Origin: Liolophura sinensis | Lineage: Eukaryota; Mollusca; Polyplacophora; Chitonida; Chitonidae | Reading direction: 5' to 3' | Length of the DNA stretch: 64,000 nt | Assembly: GCF_032854445.1 (NCBI RefSeq) | Contig: NC_088303.1 | Location: 18,667,501 to 18,731,500 of the forward strand | In this document: positions 32,123 through 43,139 of the stretch, piece by piece | Layout of the letters: every line of letters begins with the position of its first letter | Numbering within the stretch: position 1 is the first letter of the stretch | The notes under the pieces: generated by a model | What the model saw: only the letters and a program-made list of their open reading frames with translations | What the model was told of the DNA's origin: nothing | The model's database searches: none | Program-made: the position numbers and the translations under genes

Positions 32123-33844
32123 CATGGTGTCTTTGTTGTGACAGTGACTATAAAGCCATCTTTATTGCCGTTGCAAGGTGTGCCGGTGTCACCTCATTTG
32201 GACAGTGATTTGACATTTGAATCGCAAGATTCTATAATTAGCGAACAAACAACTTATCCAATGAAATCGACGCTCTATTTTTTTTACACTATCGTATATT
32301 TCTCATATTTAACAGTATCGGGTACGTGTTAATACATTTCTAACCTTTTTTTCTAATGACATTTCCTCCAACTGATTTGAGGGTGGATTCGGTATCACTT
32401 ACACAATGGCTGAGGGTAATGTCATGAGAATATTTCATCAAAGTAATGAGAGAAGAAAGTAAGTGTTGTAAAATATAAATAAAAGTGCGAACTTACCGTA
32501 ATAGTCAGAAGTAAATAATAGGAATTCAAACTATGCTGCCAAAGTGGTTTCTTTCTCACTATACAAGTTGACACATGGGTGCGTACTCGCTTCGATAAAA
32601 TGGATTAAAAAATTCATTTTAGAACATTGTGAGTTTTGAAAAGTACATTTAGAAAACTTTTGTATCAGATAAACATATTCAGTTGTCAGTGTCTCTGATG
32701 TGTACCGTAACACAACTGTATGGTCTAGATATCCCATTGTGGTCTTCAAGTAACAGTGCTTCTAATGCACATGACAAGATCGACAGAACGACATTCTGTT
32801 GTACAAGTGTAAGGGTACCATTATCAGAGAGTAAAGATGAGAAAACACTAGGTTGTTTAACTCTCATATCAGCGATAGGCCTTGCACAAGGCCAAAGAAC
32901 CACGAACACGGTTGAATAAGTTTAATACACACATTTGAACAATTCCGGCTTTCAAAGGCGAGTTAGTCCACTTAAAAATGGAATCCACAGCTAAGATGAA
33001 TTCACCAGTCGAAGGACGACAGTCCGATAAGTGACAAGTTGTAGTGGGCACGGCATGCTGACGATGGTTGTTCCCTAACTGCCTGTGAAAGTGTAACTTC
33101 TCAGGGCGGACGGGTTGACAGTAACGCCCGTGATTCCGAGCTGGCGATGTAAGTTTCACTCCTCGGAAATATACACAAAGTCACCTTAGGGTACACCGGG
33201 ATGAAATGTACGCATATATAAACATATTTAAAACATCGATACATATTTCGTTTAGAAAACATTTTGAACAACTGTTTACTTCAGGATCTTTTTAATAAGT
33301 TTTTGTGGGATTTTAGGCTCTCCAGAAATATGAAAAACTTGAAAGATGATTTGGTCTCAAAAACCCACCTGATGAAAAATGTTTTATTTTTGAGCACAAT
33401 TTTCTATTGGTTTTTTTGCGTGACGCACACATTATTTATGATAAAGAACGCTTTAAGTAAACTAAATATTGTGGGCTACTATTTGTATAAAAGAAGGTTA
33501 TCAGCCTTTGAGGTAAATCGAGCTGTAGAACGTTCTCCTGCTATTGTTTCCCCATGCTGTGAGAAAAATCCGTTGCGAAGGGTTCGGCTCCATAATCTGG
33601 TCGAGTTTCAATCCGTGATTAATCGCAGTAATGGAAATCGCTTCAATGTAAACGTGTTAAATCCTCGTGAAAATGAGGATGTGGCAAAGATTGCAAATAG
33701 TAAACGATAGGGAGATTATCATGTTGCTGCCTTTGGATTGAATTAGATTGATTGTAACCTATTGTGTTATGTGTTTGGCTGATAACCAGCTATTTTTACA
33801 TTTATTTAAGAATACCCGGGCAATAGTTAATTGTGATGGATGTA
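32123..33844. other. Non-coding stretch with one long open frame
   Basis: A 148-codon plus-strand frame (33264-33710) is preceded by CTGTTTACTTCAG. It contains a hydrophobic run (NVLFLSTIFYWFFCVTHTLF) and a basic second half. In this AT-rich window a frame of this length is about the longest expected by chance, and no family is recognised. Left as unsupported. Confidence 0.2.
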
Positions 33845-34070
33845 CACTTAAAAAATAATCTGTTAATTTTAACACAAAGTCTGTTGTCTGAGGGATGCTT
33901 CAGTGTACTCTGTTATTATAACATAATACTGTGTTATATTCAACATAATACCCCGTTAGTTTAAAAGAATCCTTACGTTCAATTAATCGAATATTTTGCA
34001 ACATTTAACTGAATAATGTGTTGTGATAACAGAATAATTTCTGTCTCTTGTCTCTTTGAAAAAAAATCAA
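33845..34070. mobile_element. Palindromic MITE, copy 2 (right end decayed)
   Basis: The left end TA/CACTTAAAAAATAATCTG, then CAAAGTCTGTTGTCTGAG and CTCTGTTATTATAACATAAT, matches the MITE at 4631. The right inverted repeat survives only as GATAACAGAATAATTTCTG and a diverged end near 34070. Confidence 0.75.
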
Positions 34071-34262
34071 AAATATATGACTTTGCAACTGTGTTACCTC
34101 AAGTATAGGCCAAGGAATAGGCTTCTTGACAAACTAGGTTTATTTCCATCAAAGCATGATATCACAACACACGTTTTCGCGTTCATAAGGCAAGTATTCA
34201 TATTTTAAAGAAGGGTGAGGTGATGGTGTGATAAGGGTTTTGAGCGACGATCGGAGCGATGG

Positions 34263-34285
34263 AGGGAGGGAGGGGGTTATGAGGG
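34263..34285 (+). other. G-quadruplex motif
   Basis: Four G-runs (GGG, GGG, GGGGG, GGG) with loops of 1, 1 and 6 nt satisfy the usual G4 pattern on the plus strand. Confidence 0.6.
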
Positions 34286-34429
34286 TTATGAATGGAGTAG
34301 GAAGTATTGGATAACGGCTGTTTTATTGCTGAAATGCACAACCTTTAAGTAATTGGGTGGTGCTTGACGTGTCTTGAGAGGAAAACAATAAGGCCCAAAA
34401 CCTATAGTCTTGAAGAACTAGTGGACTTT

Positions 34430-36500
34430 TAATGATCCATCCAGGCTGGCGGTGTGAAGCTTTCGTAAGAGCCAAAAAGATGTTTGGGACACTTTGTCAT
34501 ACTTACAAGAGCTCTCCAAGCTGGCTCCAAGCGCCATGGTATACCATTTCAGTGAACTGAACGGTGTCCAGATATCGTGATAATTCCTTCTTTACTGAAC
34601 AGCAGAAGCTCAAGGCCATCTTCATTTCATCGTTTGCGATTCCCAACGTCATCTACCTTGATTTACCGAGCAATACTACGTCTTTAATGTCCTGTGCTGA
34701 CTACGAAATTTCTCTCATAACAATGGATTTACGGTCAAATCATGTTGCACTTTACAAAAGTCCACTGGCACATAAATAGTGAAAGTAATACGGCTGACGG
34801 TTTTAAATTCCCTTGCTTTATTCTATTCTCGATGAAAATATTGTTACTCGTTTAGCTGTGTATGAAGATCACTGAAGACCACTTGCCCTCTAGCAGCATG
34901 GTACATAAAAGACTACTGCATAGATAGTAAAACCGGAGCAGTGACGACAGTGTGGTAGTTTACAAACAGTAACTGTAAGCGACAACGTCCGGCTCCCTGA
35001 AAGTTGACAGCCAACTGCGGACTTGATATATATGTATGAACACACTTTTTCAGTACGGGCGCGTGGCCAGCGCGCTGATCAGACAGTCAAACAGGAACGC
35101 TCAATCGATAACAGTGATTTCCTATTCGACGACGGCACGGTAAAGCACAAACGCGGCTTGGATAAGAGATAAGATTCCTTAGGAGCCCGTCGTTCTTTCA
35201 GCGGAAGTGTCTAACTGAGGGAACTTGCTTAACAAAACGCTCAGTTTCACTAGTTACGTGTGACCATTTGCCAACTATCACACTACCATGGCAGTTCTGG
35301 GTTTACTCCTCATGCTGTAGGCTAGTTAGAGCTGTAACTGAGTGAGCAGCCCTGCTCAATAAGATGTACACTGAGAGAGGGTGGACTTCCTTTCACAGGT
35401 TAGACGCCGCTTAATATGAACCATAGCATAGCCCAAAAGAATCCCGCCAAATGTAACTAAAAATAACAAAAAGACAAATCCTACGCCCAAAGGAGAACAT
35501 TCTCTTACACCGATTGTGAAATCGATTACAATTTAATCAAACACATTCACAAAGTTTTTTCGCTTTGAAACGAGATTTAAAACGCTTCTTTATATTCTAA
35601 GAGAATGACAAATAGATGCCTATTTAGTTAACATTTACCTACAGACAATGGCGCATTCAGATCGCGATTTTGGTCAAAAGACGACACATGTTGAACCAGT
35701 TTCCCAAACAATCAATAGCAATGAACTGACCAGAATCTCGTATTGCCCAAAGTCATGGTTGCTAGACAATTACTGGCAAGCCAGTGGCTTTCCCCATTAG
35801 GAGATGCATTGTCAGGTAATATCAAAACGACGACGTAATTATTTCACAACCACACGGCCTGTAGAGAAAAGATGGGCTATAGCCCTAGACGTAAGCAATG
35901 AAACATTCACTCGTTGTAAGTTATCTAATTCTTTTTCACCTGTACATTGCATGATCAATGCACAGTGCCCATTAAAGTCAGTCTGTAATAGTCGTGAAGT
36001 TCATATGCGAATGTTCAATCAGTCACAACGGTCTAGAGACCGTAGTGTACTGCACTGAAACAGATACGTCGACTTCCAGGTTTAATGGTCAGAAACCCTT
36101 AACGTGATTGGCGGCAATTTACGCAAGGTGACTTTATGGCCGGGGGTTATTTTCCCTGGTTCATGTTGTCTGCTCCGTGGTAACATGTGCCCCGCTAACA
36201 GAATACTAACCACGGTGTCATGCTGATATAGAGATTAGCACTGCAAGCTCATCCTGTCTCTCTCTGAATGTTATCGTGTGGCATCAGGGCTATCAGTCAC
36301 AACTAAATGTCCCTGGCGCTTCTTGGTACGGAGGGATTGTTACTGGTTGACGTTGCTTATTATCTACTAATTTAACTTTCTGACGCCAATGTCTTTGACA
36401 TAACCTGGTACTTAACCGTAAACCGAGTGCAAAACCTTATAACGTCATCAATCACAACTTTAACTACTTGTTAGCCTTTTCAGGAAGAGTTCGAGGTTAT
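34430..36500. repeat. Segmental duplicate Z, copy B
   Basis: Anchors: CTTTCGTAAGAGCC (34457, as at 43169), AGCTGGCTCCAAGCGCCATG (34519), GGGCGCGTGGCCAGCGCGCT (35056), TTCATGTTGTCTGCTCCGTG (36162), GGTGTCATGCTGATATAG (36214), TTGCTTATTATCTACTAAT (36352). The 22-bp core described at 6354 lies inverted at 35260-35281. The open frame at 35804-36058 is not conserved in the other copies. Confidence 0.72.
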
Positions 36501-36551
36501 GCGATAGGTTATAATACTGCTTGTTTATGTTGCACTGCTACTTACATCCTA

Positions 36552-36627
36552 AAATATTTATTTATTTCATTGGTGAATTACACCATACTCAGCAATATTT
36601 CACTTATACGACGGCGATAATCCTAAA
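36552..36627 (-). mobile_element. SINE family B, 3' fragment
   Basis: TTATTTATTTCATTGGTGAA, ACCATACTCAGCAATATTTC and ACTTATACGACGGCGATAAT in reverse orientation. Confidence 0.8.
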
Positions 36628-37195
36628 ATAGGGTCAGCCCTACTGAACTCTAACAGCGCACTATTTACCCAAATCAGTAGTACCATTAATCAGTCGCTTC
36701 ACTGTAATTACAGACTATTGCATTCTCAAGATGTTACACTCGATTGGCCTAGCACAGACGAACTTCCTTCATTGTTATAAAGTCAACAGCTTGAAATGAG
36801 AACGTAATGCGTATATCATTATGAGATTCTGAGATGTAGGACATGTAACAATCCTTTCGGGATTATACTACACACAGTCTGTCCGGATTGTGTGCCTACC
36901 ATGTTAACTTACGCTGACTTTCCCTCGTTACAGTATGAAGAGATTGGTCAACACGGACTGGTGGCAGTTTCCCACTGGATAGGGTGGTGTGCTCACAGTG
37001 ACAGAAAGTGGTACCGGAAACAAAATCGAATCAAAGTAGTTGACATTGCCGACGAAGATCTATAATCTTGTGGTGTCTGTGTACATATTGGTAAAGCTGA
37101 TTCACTACCTACTTACGAGATGCCAACAGCCCATAGAAACATTTACTAAGCCATTTAAGTTGGCTTACATTCATTTATTTCCTATCTTATTCGTC
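36628..37195. other. Non-coding stretch
   Basis: Nothing recognised between the two SINE-B copies. Confidence 0.35.
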
Positions 37196-37440
37196 CAGGA
37201 TCCGTGACTGACGCGGTGCAATGACACATAAGCCTCTCACTTATGCGGTCGATGTAAGGTGCTGCTCATGCTGACTTCCTCTCCGGCTGTACGTGGGTAG
37301 GTCATGCAGCAGCCTGCGGATGTTGGTGTGTTTTCCCCCGGACTCTGCTCACTTTGCTTCCACCATAATGCTGGCCGCCGTCGTATAAGTGAAATATTCT
37401 TGAGTATGGCGTAAAACACCAACCAAATAAATAAATAAAC
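37196..37440 (+). mobile_element. SINE family B, nearly full length
   Basis: Head AGGATCCGTGACTGACGCGG, B-box region degraded (GCGGTCGATGTAAGG), body GACTTCCTCTCCGGCTGTAC and CATAATGCTGGCCGCCGTCG, then GGCGTAAAACACCAACCAAA and an AAAT tail. The minus-strand frame across it is not a gene. Confidence 0.87.
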
Positions 37441-37834
37441 ATCTTACTCGTGAGTGTTTACTAAACATTTGCTTGTGTGGTCAGACATCATTAAACAGTT
37501 GCAATGACCTATTATACCACTGATTCCAGTTTAGAAATTTTTCTTTGATATATAAATTGTGCAAATTCTTTCGGATGGCAATAACCTGTCATGTCGTATT
37601 CGTTACGTTCTGACATTCCTCTAAATTCAGCATCTACATCCATAACGGCCCTAGACGATAACACATTTGAATGTAATCTAGCTATACGCATGGGAAAGCA
37701 ATGTACGCTCTGTGCAACTCTGACTGTGGTGTACGTGCACTTGTTTTGTAGAACTTAACATCAATACGTTTATGGGTCTCCTTCTGCTTATAGATTCTAA
37801 TCACTTGTTCAAGAGTGTGAGGACCCCATAATAA

Positions 37835-38035
37835 ACGCTGTCACCACGAGCAAGTGTAATTGAGTGACGTATGGCGGACGGCAAAAGATGTTGCTCAGTT
37901 CATTATCTGGGCGAGGTGCTGACGTCTAAAGCATGCGTGTAATGGTACTTGTGTTTCGACCACTAACCATTGTGTTCCACACTGTACAGACTATGTCATG
38001 TAGGGTACTCTCAGATTCCCATATGGAATCCACCG
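37835..38035. repeat. Segmental duplicate Z, distal block, copy 1
   Basis: GCTGTCACCACGAGCAAGTG, GTTGCTCAGTTCATTATCTG, CGACCACTAACC and GGGTACTCTCAG occur in the same order at 45675-45900, extending the B-versus-C duplication. Confidence 0.75.
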
Positions 38036-38996
38036 ATATCAGTCACTATATACATATAATAACTATGCAGTCTACACTGGTGCATTTTACGGGGATTAAA
38101 ACTATATTAATGTATTATTTGTTACTGAACAAGGCACCAAAATACCCTGTAAATACACTCAAACAAAATTTTAATTTACACAGTTAAGTCCTCCTGTTTT
38201 TTTTCTTCGGCAGAAAAGAAACACTTTGAGGATAAACCACAAAAAATGCGAAGAATGGAGATAAAGAAATAAATCAAGCGATATTTACGGATTAAATTGA
38301 AATGACATTTATGGTCTGTGATGGATATTCCACCGACAAAATGGCATGGAGCATATCAGCTGTACAACACGTTTATCTTTTCATCAGATAATCAATGGCT
38401 TATCACCCACCTGCTTTTGGCGCAATAGTAAACAAGTAAAAAGAGCAGGGACCAAGCTTAGGTGAAGGTTACAGGTAATATGGGGTAATGTAGATTTGTG
38501 AGATTAAGGTGACGAAGGACATTGGGAAGGTCATCTGAATCAAAATCTAGTTTCTCAGGTGTGCTATCTCGTCTGGAAATACAGGCTGATTATCGCCTCC
38601 TCAGTGTGACGCGGATACTCAGGGGGAAGATCAGAGCGTAGTTCTCCAGATCTGACCATTGGCTTTTGGGAATCAACTCCGGATTGGCTATCCTGAAAGT
38701 AACGCTGTCAGGTATCAACACTGACTATGATTAACTTTATACTTGTTTCACAATAAAGACAACGGTGTCTTAATAGTCATGTTATGAGATCTGTATTCAT
38801 TTTACACATGCTGGAATGATCGAGTTGAAGGCTCCTAAAAGCGGGACGTCCGAAGTTCAATTTCAAATCATGCAACGCAAATGTTTACCTATTGTCTTGA
38901 TTGTAATTGCTCTACATTTTGGGGCATCTGCTCAGCTCCTTTAAGCCAACATATATGTAATTTTAACAGAGAACACACAGTTTTTAATTTCTCTCA
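38036..38996. other. Non-coding stretch
   Basis: No gene or repeat recognised before the minisatellite. Confidence 0.35.
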
Positions 38997-40678
38997 CTGA
39001 CCGGCATTCTGACCGGCATCCTGAACAACATTCTGACCAGCATTCTGCCCGACATTCTGAACAACATTCTGACCGGCATTCTGATCGGCATTCTGCCCAG
39101 CATCCTGACCGGCATTCTGATCGGCATTCTGCCCAGCATCCTGGCCGGCATTCTGCCCAGCATTCTGACCGGCATTCTGATCGGCATTCTGCCCAGCATT
39201 CTGACCGGCATTCTGATCGGCATTCTGCCCAGCATCCTGACCGGCATTCTGATCGGCATCCTAACCAGCATTCTGACCAGCATTCTGATCGGCATTCTGC
39301 CCAGCACTCTGACCGGCATCCTCACCAGCTTTCTGACCGGCATCCTGACCGGCATTGTGCCCAGCATTCTAACCGGCATCCTGACCAGCATCCTGACCGG
39401 CTTTCTGACCGGCATTCTGACCAGCATTCTGCCCAGCATCCTGACCGGCTTTCTGACCGAGATTGTGACCAGCATTGTGATCGGAATTCTGACCGGCATC
39501 CTAACCAGCATTCTGACTGGCATTCTGAACGGCATTCTGACCAGTATCCTGATCGGCATCCTGACCGGCATTCTAACCAGCATTCTGACCGGCATCCTAA
39601 CCAGCATCCTGGCCGGCATCCTAACCAGCATTCTGACCCACATCCTGACCAGTATTCTGATCGACATTCTGACCAACTTTCTGACCGGCATTCTGACCAG
39701 CATTCTGATCGGCATTCTGACCAGCATTTTGACCGCCATTCTGACCAGTATTCCGACCGGCATTCTGACCCGACACTATGACCAGCATTCTGGCGAGCAT
39801 CGTGACCAGCATCCTGACCCGCATCCTGACCAGCATTCTAACCGGCATTCTGGCCGGCATTCTGGCCGGCATTCTAAGCAGCATTCTGATTAGCATTCTG
39901 ATCGGCATTCTGACAAGCATTCTGACGGGCATCCTGGGCGGCATCCTGGGCGGCATCCTGGTCGGCTTTCTGATCGGCGTTCTAACCAGCATTCTAACCG
40001 GCATTCTAACCAGCATTCTGATCTCCATTCTAACCAGGATTCTGACCAGCATTCTGACCGGCATTTTGTCCGCCATCGTGGGCGGCAGCCTGATCGGCAT
40101 CCTGACCAGCATTCTGACCGGCATTCTGACCAGCTTTCTGACCGACATTCTGACCAGCATTCTGACCAGCATTCTGACCGGCATTCTGATCGGCTTTCTG
40201 ACCAACATTCTGATCTGCATTCTGATCGGCATTCTGCCCGGCATCCTGATTGGCATTCTGACCAACATTCTGACCGGCATTCTGTTCGTCATTCTGACCC
40301 AAGTCCTGGCCAGCATTCTAACCCGACATTCTGACCAGCATTCTAATCGTCATTTTGATCGGCATTCTGATCGGCATTCTGACCAGCATTCTGACCAGCA
40401 TTCTGATCGGTATTCTAACCAGCATTCTGACCAGCATTCTGATCGGCATTCTGAACAGCATTCTGATCGGCATTCTGACCAGCACTCTGACCAGCATTCT
40501 GACCGGCATTCTGACCGGCATTCTAAATAGCATTCTGAACAGCCCTCTGAGCAGCATTCTGACCGGAATTCTGGCCAGTATTCTGACCGGAATTCTGACC
40601 AACATTCTGGCCGGCATTCTGACCAGAATTCTGACCGGCATCCTGACCAGCATTCTGACCAGCATTCTGACCCGCATC
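38997..40678. repeat. 1.7-kb minisatellite, 12-bp unit (about 140 copies)
   Basis: Near-uninterrupted repeats of CATTCTGACCGG with variants CATTCTGACCAG, CATTCTGATCGG, CATCCTGACCGG and CATTCTGCCCAG. A 36-bp higher-order unit (three variants in fixed order) recurs between about 39070 and 39255. Because 12 is a multiple of three, five of the six frames stay open for long runs: plus gives (ILTG/ILTS)n and (HSDR/HSDQ)n; minus gives (RMPV/RMLV)n, (QNAG/QNAD)n and an RSEC-type frame. The open frames of 90 to 259 codons here are therefore repeat products. I see no start context, splice site or non-repeat coding flank, and do not call a gene. Confidence 0.95.
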
Positions 40679-41039
40679 AGGGACAACATTACATCAGGGA
40701 CAACCTGATAAAATAATTACATGTATATTTCTTTATTTTCTGAAATGAGGTTCTTCAAAGTCAGCGTTTTGCACTACTACGATAACTGCAAAATTTGCTT
40801 TAGATTATTTCATTCATAACAAGAAATTGTCAAAAAATTGTACACAATGCATCTAAGTTTTATCCGTAGGGACGACTCAACACAGTGCCTCAAGTCAATG
40901 TGTATAATGATCTTGTGGCCTCGCAATCATTAGACATACTGACCCGAAAGTTGTCTAACAAAAATCCCGTTGAAAAGCCTATTTACACGTGAACCAAAAC
41001 ATAATTAACCGTCAAACCCTGAAGCTACCTCGTCCTGAA
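40679..41039. other. Right flank of the minisatellite
   Basis: Begins with an ATCAGGGACAAC doublet (40676-40705) and is otherwise featureless. Confidence 0.35.
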
Positions 41040-41885
41040 ATTGGCAGCCAGAGGCAAATGTATCATAAAGGTACTGAGAGATTTTGTCAGTGACACCAAC
41101 ATGATGATTAGACGGGCAGCAAAGGCTTATTAAGCGATGGTAAGGATTTCCCACACGTATCCAACGGCTACACTGCTAAAACACAAACACAGCTCAACAA
41201 GGAGAAGAAATACCATTCTCTAAAAGCCATCGCTCTCGTCTTCTCCAGCCAGTTGATATGGATACGATGTTCTAATGAGGTATCAACCTTTGGCTGGGGG
41301 ATGTGCCTTTAAAAGGTATGAGTGTCACCTATATGTAGATAGAGTTGTAACTGAGCGGGTAGCTTGACTCATATACACGGAAAACGGAAAAACGGTAGGT
41401 TGACTGAGGTTATGTTATGACAATTTGATCAGGAAAATTCACACAGCTTTTTGGTTATATGTAGATTCATAAAGTTCACTTTACATGTGATTTAAAACGA
41501 TAAATTTTACTCCCTGTCAATGCCTAATAATTGTCAATCTAGTCAAAGTTAATTTATGAAACAGTTTACACTCTATGCTGTACGGCATTACACCCATGCA
41601 CTCACTCACTCTCTACGCAGTAGGTCTTTAATTGGCATGGCTCTTTGAGATGACAGCCTAATGATAATTGCAAAAAGCTACACAAAAAAATACAAAACGT
41701 AGTCTTCCGTGGAACAAAGTTGTTTTGCTGCACGGTTAGCCGTTTCTGTCAAAAGTGTTTTCTAATCAATGAAATTTTCACCTATATGTTCGAGGCTCAT
41801 CTTGTCAGCTCCATGGTAACGTGAACCTGCAAACAGAATGTCAAAGGCTCGACCTAAACTGGCGATGACTCCAGGTGGCTTGTCG
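41040..41885. repeat. Segmental duplicate Z, copy D (partial)
   Basis: Anchors: GACGGGCAGCAAAGGCTTAT (41112), ACTGCTAAAACACAAACAC (41172), AACTGAGCGGGTAGC (41350), GCTCATCTTGTCAGCTCCAT (41796), CTGCAAACAGAATG (41829). It is more diverged than A-C. Confidence 0.55.
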
Positions 41886-42426
41886 CTTCTGTCATTGCCC
41901 AAGGTTTAAATTTTTTTTACTGAAGAATTGCGAATTTTGTGTCGTAAAGAGTCATTTTGTGGAAGAAGTCATTGTTATTAAAGATCAGTTGTGTAACTTT
42001 ATGACAAAGGGATTTTTTTGTCAATTTTGACATTGTAAATTATTCTTACTTGGATACCAGTATACCGAAGGGCCCTTTACATGACGTGTATATATCTCGC
42101 CTTGCACCATTTGTTAGGTCTAAATGAGGTAAATAGACAAGAGGCTGTTGTTCATCGTTTACGTATAACCATTTGCCACTTGTTAAAAAGTCATCGCTGC
42201 TCTGGCTTTACTCTCTATGCTGTTCGTCACGATTTCAACGAACGTCACAAACTGGTGTGTCAAGTTTATTCCATCAAATGCCTCCACTCTAAGTTTCTTC
42301 TGTTTTACAATGAGTAGAATTCTCATAATTGTGTCTAATTCGGCCTAATCCTGATCTAGGGGATGTATATTCGTTGTGTTGAATTAGATTGCAACGACCC
42401 CTTAAGTGGGATGCATGTTTTCATTA
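41886..42426. other. Non-coding stretch
   Basis: The 78-codon plus-strand frame at 42081-42317 has no domain. The phrase CGTATAACCATTTGCCACTTG (42164) echoes the 22-bp core of 35260. Confidence 0.3.
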
Positions 42427-42840
42427 TCGAAAACTTACTGGTATGAGCTAGCATTGGTACACGATTTCGATACTGATTTCATTCATTCGCCTGGGTCATT
42501 CCTTGTGTCTTTCCATCTTCACTGGAAAATATTATCTGCTTCCCATTGTATGAATATCGAAAACTTATTCGTATGAGCTAGCGTTGGTACACGATTTGGA
42601 TACTGATTTCATTCATTCGCCTGGGTCATTCCTTGTGTCTTCCTTGTGTCTTTCCTTGTGTCTTTCCATCTTCACTGGAAAATATTATCTGCTTCTCCTT
42701 GTATGAATTCATCTCAATTTCGCACTTTACATGTACGTTCTTTGGTCCTTTGTGTTAAACGTTGTTTTGGGAATCGGTCTTGCGGTTATTGGCCTTCCGG
42801 TTATTTGTATATAAATGTTTATTTTGACGCCTAGATTAGA
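42427..42840 (+). repeat. Tandem-duplicated segment, copy 2 of the 9.2-kb family
   Basis: A segment of about 128 bp (ATCGAAAACTTA, TGAGCTAGC(A/G)TTGGTACAC, GATACTGATTTCATTCATTC, TCTTTCCATCTTCACTGG) occurs at 42436-42553 and again from 42556. The second copy has extra CCTTGTGTCTT slippage units. The downstream part encodes VKRCFGNRSCGYW, resembling the minus-strand peptide at 9212-9373, but stops at 42833-42835. Confidence 0.75.
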
Positions 42841-43139
42841 ATTCATCTTTTCCAGAGAGGTTAGCGATATCATGTGTTGTGCGGTTGGAGCTGGTCAAGT
42901 TTGATGGGGATGTGTGTATGAATTGCTCTGTGGGATTGAAAGTGTGGCGAGGGTAGGGATGAAGGTTGTGGTTTATAATGGACGCGTATCGAGGGTAGGG
43001 TTACACGGTTATATGCGGGGCAGGCTTGAGATGAGAGTATTGGGGTTTGTCGCTAAAATGTAAGCGTTTAGATTCACGAATTACTTAAATTCACAGTCTT
43101 GTAATGAAAATGATTAGGCGAATAGCCCTTAATCAGACA
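42841..43139. other. Non-coding stretch
   Basis: GT-rich plus strand with GAGGGTAGGG repeated at 42949 and 42992; nothing else recognised. Confidence 0.3.

Noticed and set aside
33264-33710. 148-codon plus-strand frame with a hydrophobic run
   Set aside because: The length is about what chance gives for the longest frame in an AT-rich 64-kb window; no domain, and codon use is not distinctive.
38984-40708. Open frames of up to 259 codons with RMPV/RMLV, ILTG/ILTS and QNAG repeats on both strands
   Set aside because: All arise from one 12-bp tandem repeat whose length is a multiple of three. Several frames are open at once, and there is no non-repeat coding flank.
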